64,000 nucleotides of DNA from Oreocharis arfaki (lineage: Eukaryota; Chordata; Aves; Passeriformes; Paramythiidae). The notes beneath the pieces are model-generated. The model ran no database searches and was not told the DNA's origin. It saw only the letters and a program-made list of their open reading frames with translations. Within the stretch, counting starts at the first letter, position 1; the number at the start of each line of letters is the position of its first letter. The stretch is from assembly GCA_013398015.1 (NCBI GenBank), contig VZRR01014186.1:501585-565584 (forward strand), read 5' to 3'. Position numbers and translations under genes: made by a program. Below are positions 13,019 to 25,248 of this stretch, piece by piece.

Positions 13019-14400
13019 CTATTCACAGAATGGGTCAGGTTAGAAGGGGCCACAGTGGGTTGTCTGGTCCAACTTCCCTGCTCAAGCAGGGTCATTCTCT
13101 GGGATTTTGTGCAGACAGGTCTTGAATATTTTCAGTGAAGGAGACTCCACAACTTCTCTGGGTAGCGTGTTCCAATATGTGGTCACCTGCACAATAAAAA
13201 CATTCTTCCTCGTGTTCAGGTGTGAACTTCTGTGCATCAACTTCCTGTGCATCAGTCGCTGCCTGTTGCCTCTTCTCATATTGCTTGGCACCACTGTGAA
13301 GAGTCTGGCTCCATCTGCTTGTCACCCTCCCTTTAGACACTTACAGGCAATGGTGAGGTCCCCTTTCAGTTCTGTCTTCTTGAGTCTGAATAGACCCAGC
13401 TCCCTCAGCCTGTCCTTTTAAGAGAGACGCTCCAGTCCCCTAGTCATCTGTGTTGCCTTCTCTTTAACCTATTCCAGGAGCTCCATAGAGCTCCAGGAGC
13501 TCTCTTATACTTATGAGCCTATAACTGGACAGAGCACTCCAGATGTGGCCTCACCTGGGCTAAGTAGAGGGGTAGCATCACCTCCCTTGGCCTGCTGGCA
13601 GTGCTGTTCCTAATGCAGGCCCGGATACCACTGGCCTTCTTGGCCACAAGAACACACTGGTCCATGCACAGCTTGTTTTCTACCAGGACCCCTGGGTCCT
13701 TCTCCAAAGAGCTGCTTTCCATAAGGTCACCCCTGGTCTGTCCTGATCCATGGGGTTATTCTTCCCAGGACCCCACTTGCCTTTGTTGAATTTCAGACAG
13801 TTCTTCTCTGCCCGTCCCTTCAACCTTTCTGGGTCCCTCAGAAGGGCTGCCCAGCCTTCTGGGACATTGGCCACTCCTTTGTATCATCAGGGACTTGATG
13901 AGGAGACATCTGTCCCTTCATCCGAGTCATTGATGAATAAGTTAAATACTATTCACAGAATGGGTCTCAGGGTACAGTTTTGAACCTTGAGAGACGCCAC
14001 TAATAACAGGCCTCCAACTACAGCCGTTGCAACGGGTTACAACCCTCTGGTTCAGCCAGTTCTCAATCCACCTCACTGTTCACTCATTTAACCCACACTT
14101 CCTGAATTTGACTTCAGCAAGGCTTTCAACACTCTCTCACAACATCTTCATAGGCAAAGTTGACAATATCTACTGCCTTCATCCATCCTGGTAGCTGTTT
14201 CATCACAGAAGGCAATCAGGTTGGTCCAGTGTGATTTGCTGTTAGTGAATCCATGCTGGCTACTCCTAATCACCTTCTCCTCATCCACATGGATAGAGAT
14301 GGTCTTTCAAATGAGGCCAGGGATTGAGGTGAGGCTCACCTTATGTATAGGTCTTGATTCCCCAAGCTCTTTGCTAAAGGAGCTATATGCATTTATATGG
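13019..14400 (-). mobile_element. CR1 LINE fragment, 3' portion, antisense to CDH7
   Basis: Read on the minus strand, this is the 3' end of a CR1 retrotransposon carrying degraded ORF2 reverse-transcriptase tail sequence. Diagnostic peptides on that strand are LPREVVESPSLKIFK (within 13082-13294) and REVMLPLYLAQVRPHLE (within 13519-13722), in disrupted frames. The 3' end lies at about 13019 and the 5' truncation is near 14400, where similarity to the family fades. Most of the ORF is frameshifted, so the copy is dead. An 18-base direct repeat links its 3' edge with 13949-13966. Confidence 0.9.
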
Positions 14401-14452
14401 GTCACACATTGGTTTATGTTGCATCAATCCACCACACGGGTTCTAGAGAGAA

Positions 14453-14512
14453 GGCCTGACTTGGTCATGAACCAAGGGAAATGGCCTGACAAGGTTATGA
14501 ACAGATGGAAAG
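14453..14512. repeat. Imperfect 30-bp tandem repeat, two copies
   Basis: GGCCTGACTTGGTCATGAAC at 14453 is followed 30 bp later by GGCCTGACAAGGTTATGAAC. The copies share most positions. The repeat lies just outside the CR1 fragment. No function is suggested. Confidence 0.5.
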
Positions 14513-16454
14513 GGAGGGCAGGTAGCCAGAGATCCAGTAACATCCAGGTTTGAGAAACAGGCAGACGAGTAGGTCTGTTAACTAGCAGATGCATTTGAAA
14601 GAGACAAAAAGGTAAGTAAAGTTCGTTTTAAATCAAAAGAGGAAAATGCCATATGCAGCAAGGTAATCTGTAACACAAGACATCAAAAGCAAATACCATC
14701 AAGACAAACCTAGTAGAACTAGGTTTTATGCTTCTTTAATGAGAATAAGGAAGCAATGAACAGAAAATTAAAGATGTAAATATTTCATATAAAACATTAC
14801 TGGATAGGGCTAGAGAATTTGGAATTGGTTCAAAAAGCCTAAAGCACAAGCAACAGAGTGCCATACAGCACAGGACAAGACAGAATAGCGTTCCATACAT
14901 AGAGGTTCCAAGAATTACTGGGTCAGGATAAAGTGTGGATAAGTAAAAAAGCAACATGAAGATCTGGAGGAGTCCAAGCAAGTCTGAGCTCTCAGCAGAC
15001 GGATAGAAGGATGCAAATATGTGCAGCTGTCAGGGAAGTAACTGGACCATGTCCAGACTGTTTCCAAATTAAGAACCAAAAATCAAAATGATGAGTTCTC
15101 TGGTCTACCACTGAAGAAGGCAGCTCGCCCCTTACAAAGCAGATTTTTCTTGGGAGTTAAAGGGATGAAATAATGACACTCATAGTTTTCAGAACTTTAG
15201 TAGACACCTTTCCTTCTAGACTGGTATTTTGACATTGATCATTTCATCTAACTATATTTCCTCCCATCTGTTTGCAGGCTGCATGAGAATTTTTTCGTGC
15301 AGACTAATTTCAATGTCCTGTCAAAATTAGATGCTGTTCTATACTGTGTAAGTCACAGTATGGTATTCAACAATTTCCATTCATCTATTATTTTAGTAAG
15401 CAGAGATGGGTAGATGATGATGGTCCATTCTGCTAGTCTGATGACAAAATCATCTTTCTGGATTTTTTTTTTTTTTGGCAATTTTACTTCTAGTAGCACA
15501 AAGTGAAGTCAGTGACTGCTTTTCGTGTGGGATGATACAGACTGAGGTCCCAGGTGCTTTGTCAGGCTTCCAAAATACCTGCCAAGCAGAAAATGAGACT
15601 GTGAGGAAGATGGAAAAATTAAGATGTCCACCTTGATGACAGATCCTTCTAATTTAAAGATATATGGGTCTGTATCTGTATACTGTATTAAAAATGGAAG
15701 ATATTTACCTTTTCTTCTGAAATTATGTTATCATCTGTGTTTTAGATAGTGGCCCACCTTCCAGTTCTGATCATTTAATGCATGCTTTGTACTATACTTA
15801 AAATGCAAATATCATTTTGAAACACAGTCTGGGTCTGCAGCAGGATGTGCTAACAATTTGTGTCTCAGATTAAATTTTTTGGAAAATCACTTTGTAAAAT
15901 AATTAGCAAGATAAAGAGGAGGCATGCTGCAGATTCACCATCAAGGTTAAAATAGTTAAGTTTATTACAGTGAACAAAATGATCTGCAATATCACAAATT
16001 TCCAAATATTCCTGTACCTGTAAATAACCTTTACTGATAAAAGAACTTAAACAGAAATTAATATGAGTGCCACTGTAGAGAGTCATGGAGTGAAACCAGA
16101 TTTTTTTTTTGCTTCCGTAGTTACTTGAATCTGGTAAAAATAGAGATACAACTGAGGTTGAACAGTACATTCAGTGTGTTTTCAAAATCAAAATGCATCT
16201 TTGGTTTCGCTGGTCTCAGCAGAAGTAGTGCAGTAACATAAGGTAGATTTTCTTAAATTTCAAGGCACTATTTAATAATGTTTGGCAGAGGATAACGTTA
16301 CTTTATAAATGATGCCTTGCAAGGCAAGTTAACAGTTATCATGTATATATTCCTGAAGTTGTGTGTCTCAGTAATGAAAATATCTTCCCTGATGTTTTTC
16401 TGTAAGTTTGGGCTCAACAAAAGCATTTAATACTGTTAAATTTTTTATCTCAAT

Positions 16455-16480
16455 ATTTAAATACCTTCAGGTATTTAAAT
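16455..16480. repeat. 26-bp palindrome with 2-bp centre
   Basis: ATTTAAATACCT and its exact reverse complement AGGTATTTAAAT are separated by TC. The arms are 12 bp and perfect, so the DNA or RNA could fold as a tight hairpin. Confidence 0.7.
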
Positions 16481-18773
16481 GGAGAATCAGGTATTGAGTG
16501 TCAGAAGAATCAGCAAGTTGTCACATGGGAAAGGCCTCTCAGGGCCTTGAGTCTTCACATTGGCTTAGAAACTCTGGGTGTCTTCGTTAAAAACAATATG
16601 ATGCTTTAATACATGTCTGATTGTTTACAGACTAGCAGAAAATTTGCTCTTAAAAGTGACTGTATAAAATTATACTGTGTTAGCCAGTAGATGAATTTTA
16701 TGCGTGAGGCACACCTGCCTTTACCAGTGATAATTTTTTCCCCCTTATTATTGCCATCAGTCCTGCTGAGCTAACACAGCTGAGAGACAGCAAACTGAGT
16801 GTCATCCACAGACTTGTTTGTTATGTTCCACTGACTTACACCTGCAAAACCCCCTTGTAAGCTATGGGACCCTGCATTTTTAAAATGAGAACAGAATCTG
16901 AAGATAGCAGGGGTTTTACTTGCTTGTGTAACTAGAGGCATAAGACTCAACCAAGGTTGCAATATGAACAGTTTACATACGACTTGTCCACTGAATCTGA
17001 AGTACAAGTCAAAGAAAGGCATTGCTGATTTTATACTACCACTTTTCACTGTGCTGAGTACTAATAGAAAGTCATTTACTATCTTAGTGCTTTTTTTTAT
17101 TATTAAATTGGCTTACTTGGTTAATTCATTTTGTTCTTCACCAATTAACATTGAATTCACTAGATTTGCTATTGAACAACTACTATCCTTCCACTTGTGC
17201 CATTATTTTTGTGTATATATGGACACAAAAGCATGGTTTTATAAGTCAACTGGCATGCTTTACCTTTGGCAAAAATTATTTCACAATTTAATATTGTATT
17301 CTGGTTTCTTTGCTCTCTTATATGGGCACGGGTTTTACCTTCCAGACTTCCAAAAGTTTTAAAAGTAGCTGCAGAGCAAACTGAAGGGTATTCCTTATCT
17401 TGAGCTGTCATTAACACTGACCACCAGTGATTGATGACTTCTGTGAAGAACATGCTTTACAGTTTCTCATGTATTCTTCACTGAAAACAAATTTCAAAAA
17501 TCCCTGAAAAATCTCTTTGCATTCTCATAAATTTTATTGAGCAAATATGAATAGAGATTAATGGAGAGAATAAAAGTGGAAGAAGTGATGAAAAATATGT
17601 ATCTAGGAAAAAAATAAGCCAGCCACAAACTCCCAGAAGAGCAGAGGTATTATTGGACATTGGATTCAACAGGTAGGAACGTGTGGAAAGAGTGTGGCTG
17701 AAGAAACATAACAACATTTGAAGATGTATATAAATTGGAGACAGGTGGAGAATATAAATTCCATCAGTGAATCACTAGTGAGATTAGGAAGTAGAACTTT
17801 CTGTTCACTTCAGAAAGTTTGATTTTAGTGATTTGAAATGTGTAGATCCTTCATTAATTTGACTAACCTGCTTGTGACTTTTCTTTGCAGAATCTCTTGT
17901 GTTATTTTCACAAGGTAGCTTTCATCTATTTGTGGACAAAAGTATTAACTAAACTGCCATTGTGTTTAAATGACAACTTGCACAATTTTGAAGGGAAAAT
18001 GTACAGCAAAATAACATAAATAAGAGATTTTAGTTTCATGTCCAGAAGCAGCTACTATGTGAAAAATATTTACTGAATTTAAAGTAACATTTTCCTTTTA
18101 ATAGATAAAAGTTTTGGCACTGTGTATTAATGTACAAGGCTCAGAGCTTTACGAATAGGGATATAATTTTAATCATTTGTTTTCCCTTAAAATTACAGGA
18201 TCCTGAATTAATAGAAACTGTACCTTTCTTTCAGTGCACAGAGCAGTGCTGATTTACACCAAGCTGTATAGAACTTCCCTAGGGCAACTTTGTTGAATGA
18301 AATGATCGTTTTAATGGACCACACAGAAGGTGCGAGACAAAAGTGAAAATGCCTTGAGTATAAAGTTCTGAACATTACAACTGCTGACAGAAGGCCTATC
18401 AATGAGAGAGTAATCCTATAAAAATACAGAAAGATCAGATTGTTTGTTGAATTAGAATTGCTTTAATATGGATGCATGCAAGAGGATGGCAAAGGAGCTG
18501 GAAACTTTCCATCTGCTTTGTATACAAAGTGATTAGATGGTGATCACTTAGTCCAAGAGGATAGAAATGATGCACAATTCTGCCAGGATGAGACATGCAA
18601 ATTGGATCAATTAAGCTTTGAGAGTGCTCAGACAATCTGGTAGAGAAGTTTACATGCTGTGTCAAGCGAAACTTAGCAAAGATCAGTCTTGGATGCTGGG
18701 GGCAAGTATTGTAGTGATTTAAACTCTAATCTCCAAAAGTAATTTATTGTTTTCAGATCTAGTTATAAAATGG

Positions 18774-18815
18774 ATCAGATACTATAATAAAACAATCAGA
18801 TACTATAATAAAAGA
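18774..18815. repeat. 21-bp direct tandem duplication
   Basis: ATCAGATACTATAATAAAA occurs at 18774 and again at 18795 with identical sequence; only the last bases of the 21-bp unit differ. It looks like a small replication slippage event. Confidence 0.75.
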
Positions 18816-21800
18816 TCCCTTAAGGAGATGTTTGATGGTACAAATAAGTATGACAGACAAATTAGTAGCAGTCATTTAAGTTGCAACATTTGAGGTAGAT
18901 TAGAGTAAATTCAGATGACTGATCCTGTTTGCAGCTAACAGAATGAACAATTCTAGTAACTCCTGTGCCTTCATGTTCACCACAATGTTTCAGATGCAGG
19001 GAGGGTTCTCATAAGTAACTCACTGTGTGCACTATTTTCATTGAACCAAAGTGCACTAAGAAGGGGTTCAACAAGAAAATGATCATAAGGGAAGAGTGCT
19101 GTAATTTCATTTGAGACCACCTAAGAATTTGAATTATGTACCCTTTTCAGTGTCTTTTATAGTTTTGTGTGTTTTTCAAACATACAAAAGGACATGTTGT
19201 TTCAGATAATCAGAGGGGTGTTTCTGGAAATTGAAAATTCTCAATATATGTGAAGTAATGGAACTTTCAGAAATAAGTTTTGAAAGAAGACATTAAAATT
19301 TTCGGTAGAATCCAGATAGCTTACAGAATTAGAAACAGGTCTGCACAATTTGAATTTTAATGTAGATTCAGTAAGTATACATGACCAGTGTAAAATAACA
19401 CCTTCCATTTTACTATTTTCTCAAAATTTGTTTATCAATGGCGCGTACATTGACTGTGTCACCAGCATTTAATGGCAATGAGTAAAAAATACAGTAAAAA
19501 TACGGTGAAAGCATGAATAACAGATGAAAAAATCTTGGATTGTCATCAGCATTATACGTGGCAAATCTTATAACCATTTTGTTGTTTTTTTTTTTTTTAA
19601 TACAACTGAAGTTCCATCTTAATTCATAAATATCTTCTCACATCATTTGAAATGTCAAAATATGATTTAAGGAAACAAGGTATAATGACTACATAGGAAT
19701 TTGAAGAGATTTTCTTTGTTAAGTGCTCATTGTACACACTAGCACAGAAAAAGGCACTAGGAGAGCTTTGCTCTTCACATAGAACTGTTAAAATCTTTCT
19801 AAGCTGGGAGGATTTACAATTAACCTAGTATTGTTCATGTTAAAGCAATTTTTAATGGGTTTGAAATACATATTATCCTCCCCCTCAAATATTTTCTGAC
19901 AGCAAGCAGAAAACATGGGCATTAAAAGCATTTATTTCCGAGACCTTAATCCTATGGACTTTAAGTGCCTATCAAGATATGAATTACTATCTTGAGATCA
20001 GCCTGGTTATATCTGAAAGCCCTTGCAGGCTTGCAAGTTTTGAATGGTTAAAAAAAAAAAAAGGCGGGAGAAATCAAACCTTATAAAGTATCTATTCACA
20101 AAGGATCACTTTAAATGATCTGAACAGTTTCAAACAGACTTTCAAGTGTCCATATTTACTGTGCATACCCTGCTTCAGCTTGTTCTGAATACTGAACAGC
20201 TACAGTGTGAATTTATGTAATGGAATCACTTAATCTTTCAGTGCTGCTTCTTATAATTAGGTGTATGTGACACACGTTCATTAAAGCAACCTTCCTCTTT
20301 GAAGAGGGGTTAAGGCTTTATTTCAGAAAGGTACTTAGGTATATGCTTAGTACCAGCTTTCATGACTGTTAAGAAAGTCCTGACACGATGCACATGGATA
20401 AGGATTATTTCCTAATTAGAAAATTCTAAAACAGGTTTAATTTGATGTAGCACCGGGTTAAATTTCCCTAGGTTTTGAAGTGAATTTTGAACAATGGGCT
20501 GTGAATTAACTAGCCGATGTATATGAGTGAATGGATGGACTTGAGAAACACTTTTGGGTGAAAATCAATATGATAAACTATCTTCAGTGAAATACATAAT
20601 AGTAGGGGAAAGAAAATAAAAATTGTACTGTAGTCTACTGAAAAAAAGAGCATGTTATTTGTCATTCAGTGTTTTACCTTTACTGTTACCTTTACTGCAG
20701 TGTTAGAAATGGGTCACAGTAGTTAAGGGGAAGCACTATAGAAATGTTAGGGTGTTTGATCAAGCCAGACTCTTTTAAAAGAGATTCTAAATGAAATGTA
20801 AACACACTAGCAACAGTAACCTGTGTTTTATGATAATAAATTAACCAAGGGATTCTTTTGCTGTTTTTTCCCTGAACTCATTTTAAGACACAAGATAAGT
20901 CTACAGGAAGGTATCTTAATGCTCCAGTTTATTTGGTCATATATTGGTTTTTCATCTTACATGGTCATATTTATGATGAAACTATAATGCTTTACTCTAG
21001 ATATTCATTCCTGCCCATTTCAATATGAAATAATTTACTCATTTTAAAATGCTGTAGAAAATTTTGCCTTCAAATCCTCTGTTCTTGACTTACTTCCTTG
21101 ACCCACTGTCAGCTCTGGGCAGTTGTAACTTTCTCCACAACATGCCTTCTGATCTACTAATTATGTCTGATGTGGGCATTGTGTCAAAATCTTAATTTTG
21201 CACTTTAGGTCTAGGAGTAGTCCCATTGATCATGGTGAGAAGACTTATGGGATTAGATTTTTGAAAATACTTTGGAAAATACCTGGGTGGTGTGAAATGT
21301 TTTATAACGTATAACCAATTTGTTCATATTAAGAACTGTCAATTTAAAGTTGGCTATATATCTTTCACGAAAGCATCAAGTTTTGCATTTTTTCAAACAT
21401 ACAGAATTTTATAGAGAAAGGCAGTAGGAATTTAGATTTTAAGAAGCAAAACACAATAACAAACACTGTTATCCTGACATCTGTATTACAATTTTTGTTA
21501 AAAATTAAAATTAGTATTTAGACCAAGCTGTGAATTCTGTTTTGTTCTGGCATTTTTGTAAATATTAATTAACAGGTCAATTATTGTTTTCAGGAAATTA
21601 TAGGTTAGTGAGTATGTGGACCCAGTTAACTGCATTTTTTCTGTATTGCAAATCTTTAATCATTAAAATGATCAGATCATACTCTCTTCTGTAGTCCACT
21701 ACTTTATAAGCTTCTACAGACACATAACCCTAATTACTCACACTGGTTCACAGTTGTGTATTTTACCGTTGTCGTCTAATCTATCAGGTTTCAGCACTTC

Positions 21801-23559
21801 CCACTAACTGGCGAGGTAAGATTATGACTCAATCTTTGGTAGCATTAAACTTTCAAAAACAAATTGAATGTGAGGAATTGATACAACATAAAACCAAAAC
21901 AAAAATATATGAAAAAAGCTCTACACCCTCTGGGTATCTATTCCTTGGCACTAATGTTCTTTGGAAGCAGGTTCCTATGAGAAAAATCATTATCAGCCAA
22001 GCAATGCTGCAAGCTATTTTGGATAGTTGAAGCAGAAAGAGGATAATCACTCTAAACTATAGATCAGTAGTTTGACAAAGAAGAGACAATATGGGAGGTA
22101 TAATTTCCAATCTAAAAGAAATACATTCAGTATAAGTACGTGTCCTATCTCAGAAAATACTTTAATACCAAATGAATTTTTGTTTGCAAATTTGGTATTA
22201 TAGATATGGTAGTCAAACAAGAAGTGTGTATGATTATTTTTTCTGTGCAGTGCTGTTATGGATAATTCCATAGATTACATAGTTAGAGATGAAAAAATAG
22301 ATCCTCTAATGTGCTCTCATTTTCCATGGTTGAAATCTTAGGCCCAAAATATAATAGCTGAGTAGAAAAAGCATTATGGGAGAAACAGCTTTCCAATCAT
22401 CGTATTTGTATTCTAATTTCTTATTTCTGTTATTAAGAATAGATAAAAAAATGAAAGCATTAATTTTTCATTATTGAGGGTACATAAATTCTGTTACTAC
22501 CTTTCTTGTTTCATTTACCCTCTTTCTGTTCTTTCTGCTATATAAGGGATAGTGCATTCATGTATTGTCTGGTCGTAATAACTAACAAACTAAAAAAATA
22601 AATAAAATATACTGAAATAATAAATAATTATTAGAAATATATACAGTGGTATAAGAAGCGAAAATATTCATATCACTATAGATACGTATATTTGCACATC
22701 TAAGTATTTGTTTCATTCAATAAAAATACATGCTCAAGAAAGTTCTTTGCTATATTTGTGTTAATGTGCAAGCAGAGATTGTTTCATTGGTAGTGAGGAA
22801 GTAATTTGAGAAAAAGAATGAGTGAAGTTTTGTGAAGATTCTGTTTCTGAAAGCTGCTGCACATACATAAACTTTTCAAGCTGGTGGACATCTGCTAGCC
22901 CAGAGATATTCTTCTGTGTAGTGTGCTGGGGTCTGGTGTTTGTTCGCCATGCTACACTTTTTAAGCCTGAACACTTTTGTAGAAGCCATATGTGGGGAAT
23001 GCAGGGAGAAAGCATCCTTACCACAAGTTTATTATGCTGCTGAAATAGAGTGTAGTGACTTTAAGAGAATTTTGTCTTGCAGCTTCAGTGATTCTTGGCA
23101 ACAAAATAAATCAAACCACTGGACCAGCAAATATGTTCGTTTAGTATATAATGGCAAGTTGTATGGTGCATTATGAATAGATATGGATCATGTGAAATGC
23201 TGTTGGCATGTATGGAAGTGAACTTAGGCTCTTTCCTGGAGAAGAAGTAAGAACCAAAATAGAGCTAGTAAGAATAAACATTCAGGAGTTTATTTACGTA
23301 AATAGAGTTTTGCTGCAGTGGTATTTTCACATGATTTAATTGTTTTAGGAGCTTCTATAAATGCTGTTTGAGTCACTGGCTTCTTTAACCAAAAATTAAA
23401 TCGATTAGAGTAAAAATGAGCAGTTTTTGTATAAAAAGTCAGATGGAAAATCTATTCTATGGCTTGGTTTGTCAATGATGCTATTTTGTTACTGAGATAC
23501 CCAGAATGAGTACTCTAAGGAATAAATACTGGTAGACTGAGAGTAGTGTGAGGAAATAA

Positions 23560-23645
23560 ACAAACCACACCACGACAAAAAAAAAAACAAACAAAAAACA
23601 AAAAGAAAAACCCAACCCAAAAAAAACCCCCAACCCAAAAACCCC
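23560..23645. repeat. A/C-rich low-complexity tract with C runs
   Basis: About 85 bp made almost only of A and C. Five C runs of three to five bases occur at 23611-23613, 23616-23618, 23627-23631, 23634-23636 and 23642-23645. The minus strand therefore carries spaced G runs able to form a quadruplex. Long minus-strand frames across it are low-complexity artefacts. Confidence 0.7.
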
Positions 23646-25193
23646 ATGCAAAGCCGGATATTGGACGGCTCCATAAGGATTCCAATGTGCATGTTGTTTG
23701 CAAAGAGTGTGATCTGTTTCCATTCTAGGAAGCTGATTTCTGAAAAGTTTGAAGCCTGTGCATGAAGGGGAAGCAGGTCTCTTTTTTCCAGTTCCTGTTA
23801 GGAACATGTTATGTTGTCTCTAGGCTCTTGGTGGTGCTACAATACAGTATTGCTGTCCCCCCACCCCCAATAAATATTATGCGATTAGTACATGATTAGG
23901 CACAGTATACAGATGGTTTTTACCTCCCAAAGCTGCCAAACTGTCTTTTTAAGAGTGTGAGTGACAAATAGTCATTTTGGAGAGTGACATGTCATGATGA
24001 TGGCCCATTAAAACTCCTCAAGAATACTCAGCCAGCTACATATGCCCACTCAGCTCCATCCACAGCAGCAGCTGCTTCGGAGTTCCTCCTGTAGCTGCAG
24101 TAAACTTAATGGGCTGGTTGCACAATTCCCTGTCGCCTCAGGGCATTTTGTGTTCTTATTAAAACTGGGGAGTAGAGAAGGCACAGATTTGTGACTACAG
24201 CAGCTGCAGAGACTGGAAAAGAAGAGGACAGGAAAAGGAAGGGTACGTGTGTGTGTTAACACATGTGTGAGTATATACATGCACTTAAATCTATATGTAT
24301 GTATAAAATCACTATCTCTTAAAAGAGCTACATTGTATAAGTATACACAGGGAGAGAGAACACTACAGACAATATTGAGTATTATTAAGAGGGAAAAAAT
24401 GTCATTAAAATGTGGCATGGATGCTTTTATCACACTGAGTTTTCAATATTTCCTATTAATTATTCAACTCACTAGACTTTAGAAGACAGTATCAGTTATT
24501 CCTAGAGGAACTTTTCGTCTGAACTTTGTCTTCAACCTAGAAGCCTTGAGGGCTTACTTAGATACTAACTGGAATATTATGAAGTGAAAGTTTTAGAATT
24601 TTAGTACTTCTAATTTGAATTTTGTTTGAACAATAACCATCAAGGAAATAAGAAGTTTCACTGTTCTCTTTCGTGTTTAACACCCATTTTCAAAAGGTTG
24701 GAAAAATTAAATATTCCCTTCACTTCATGTGGCTGAGGTGATAAGGTTATTATCCTTCTGAAGCACTGATCCACCACTTAAAAAGTATAAGGCCTGTATA
24801 AAGGCTTTCACTAAACTCTTCCACCAGTATTTCTGATCATTTTATTGGGGAAACAACACAAAGGAAGGAGGGAATAGTAAAGCTTAACTGCTTATTCCAA
24901 GTTTTATGATGGGAGACAATAAGTAAATAATACAAATTCTTACTATTTTAATTTCCTAGGTGCAGAAACATGCATTCTGTAACAGAAAAGATGGAGTTCA
25001 AAAACTGCATTTACCGGGGAAATGAGGATTGTTTGGTTTTTTTTAAAAGAAAAATGCCTAGTTCATTCAAAGTAAGCTGACAGTTATGCTACTCTCCCTT
25101 GCCATTAGTCATGTTTGTTTTGTTTGCTCCTCTGGTTTCAGGACTTTAAAATCAATGGCAATGTAAATTGCAACTTCTTTTTTTTTTTTTCTT

Positions 25194-25248
25194 NNNNNNN
25201 NNNNNNNNNNNNNNNNNNNNNNNNNNNNNNNNNNNNNNNNNNNNNNNN
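25194..25248. other. Assembly gap of 55 N in a poly-T tract
   Basis: Fifty-five undetermined bases are flanked by a long T run on the left and a T run on the right. The true length of the tract is unknown. It lies in the large CDH7 intron and does not touch coding sequence. Confidence 0.98.

Noticed and set aside
13082..13874. Minus-strand frames with reverse-transcriptase-tail similarity
   Set aside because: They are pieces of a frameshifted CR1 LINE, annotated as a mobile element and not as genes.
23481..23807. 108-codon minus-strand frame with a hydrophobic stretch
   Set aside because: The apparent membrane segment is the translation of the A/C-rich low-complexity tract.
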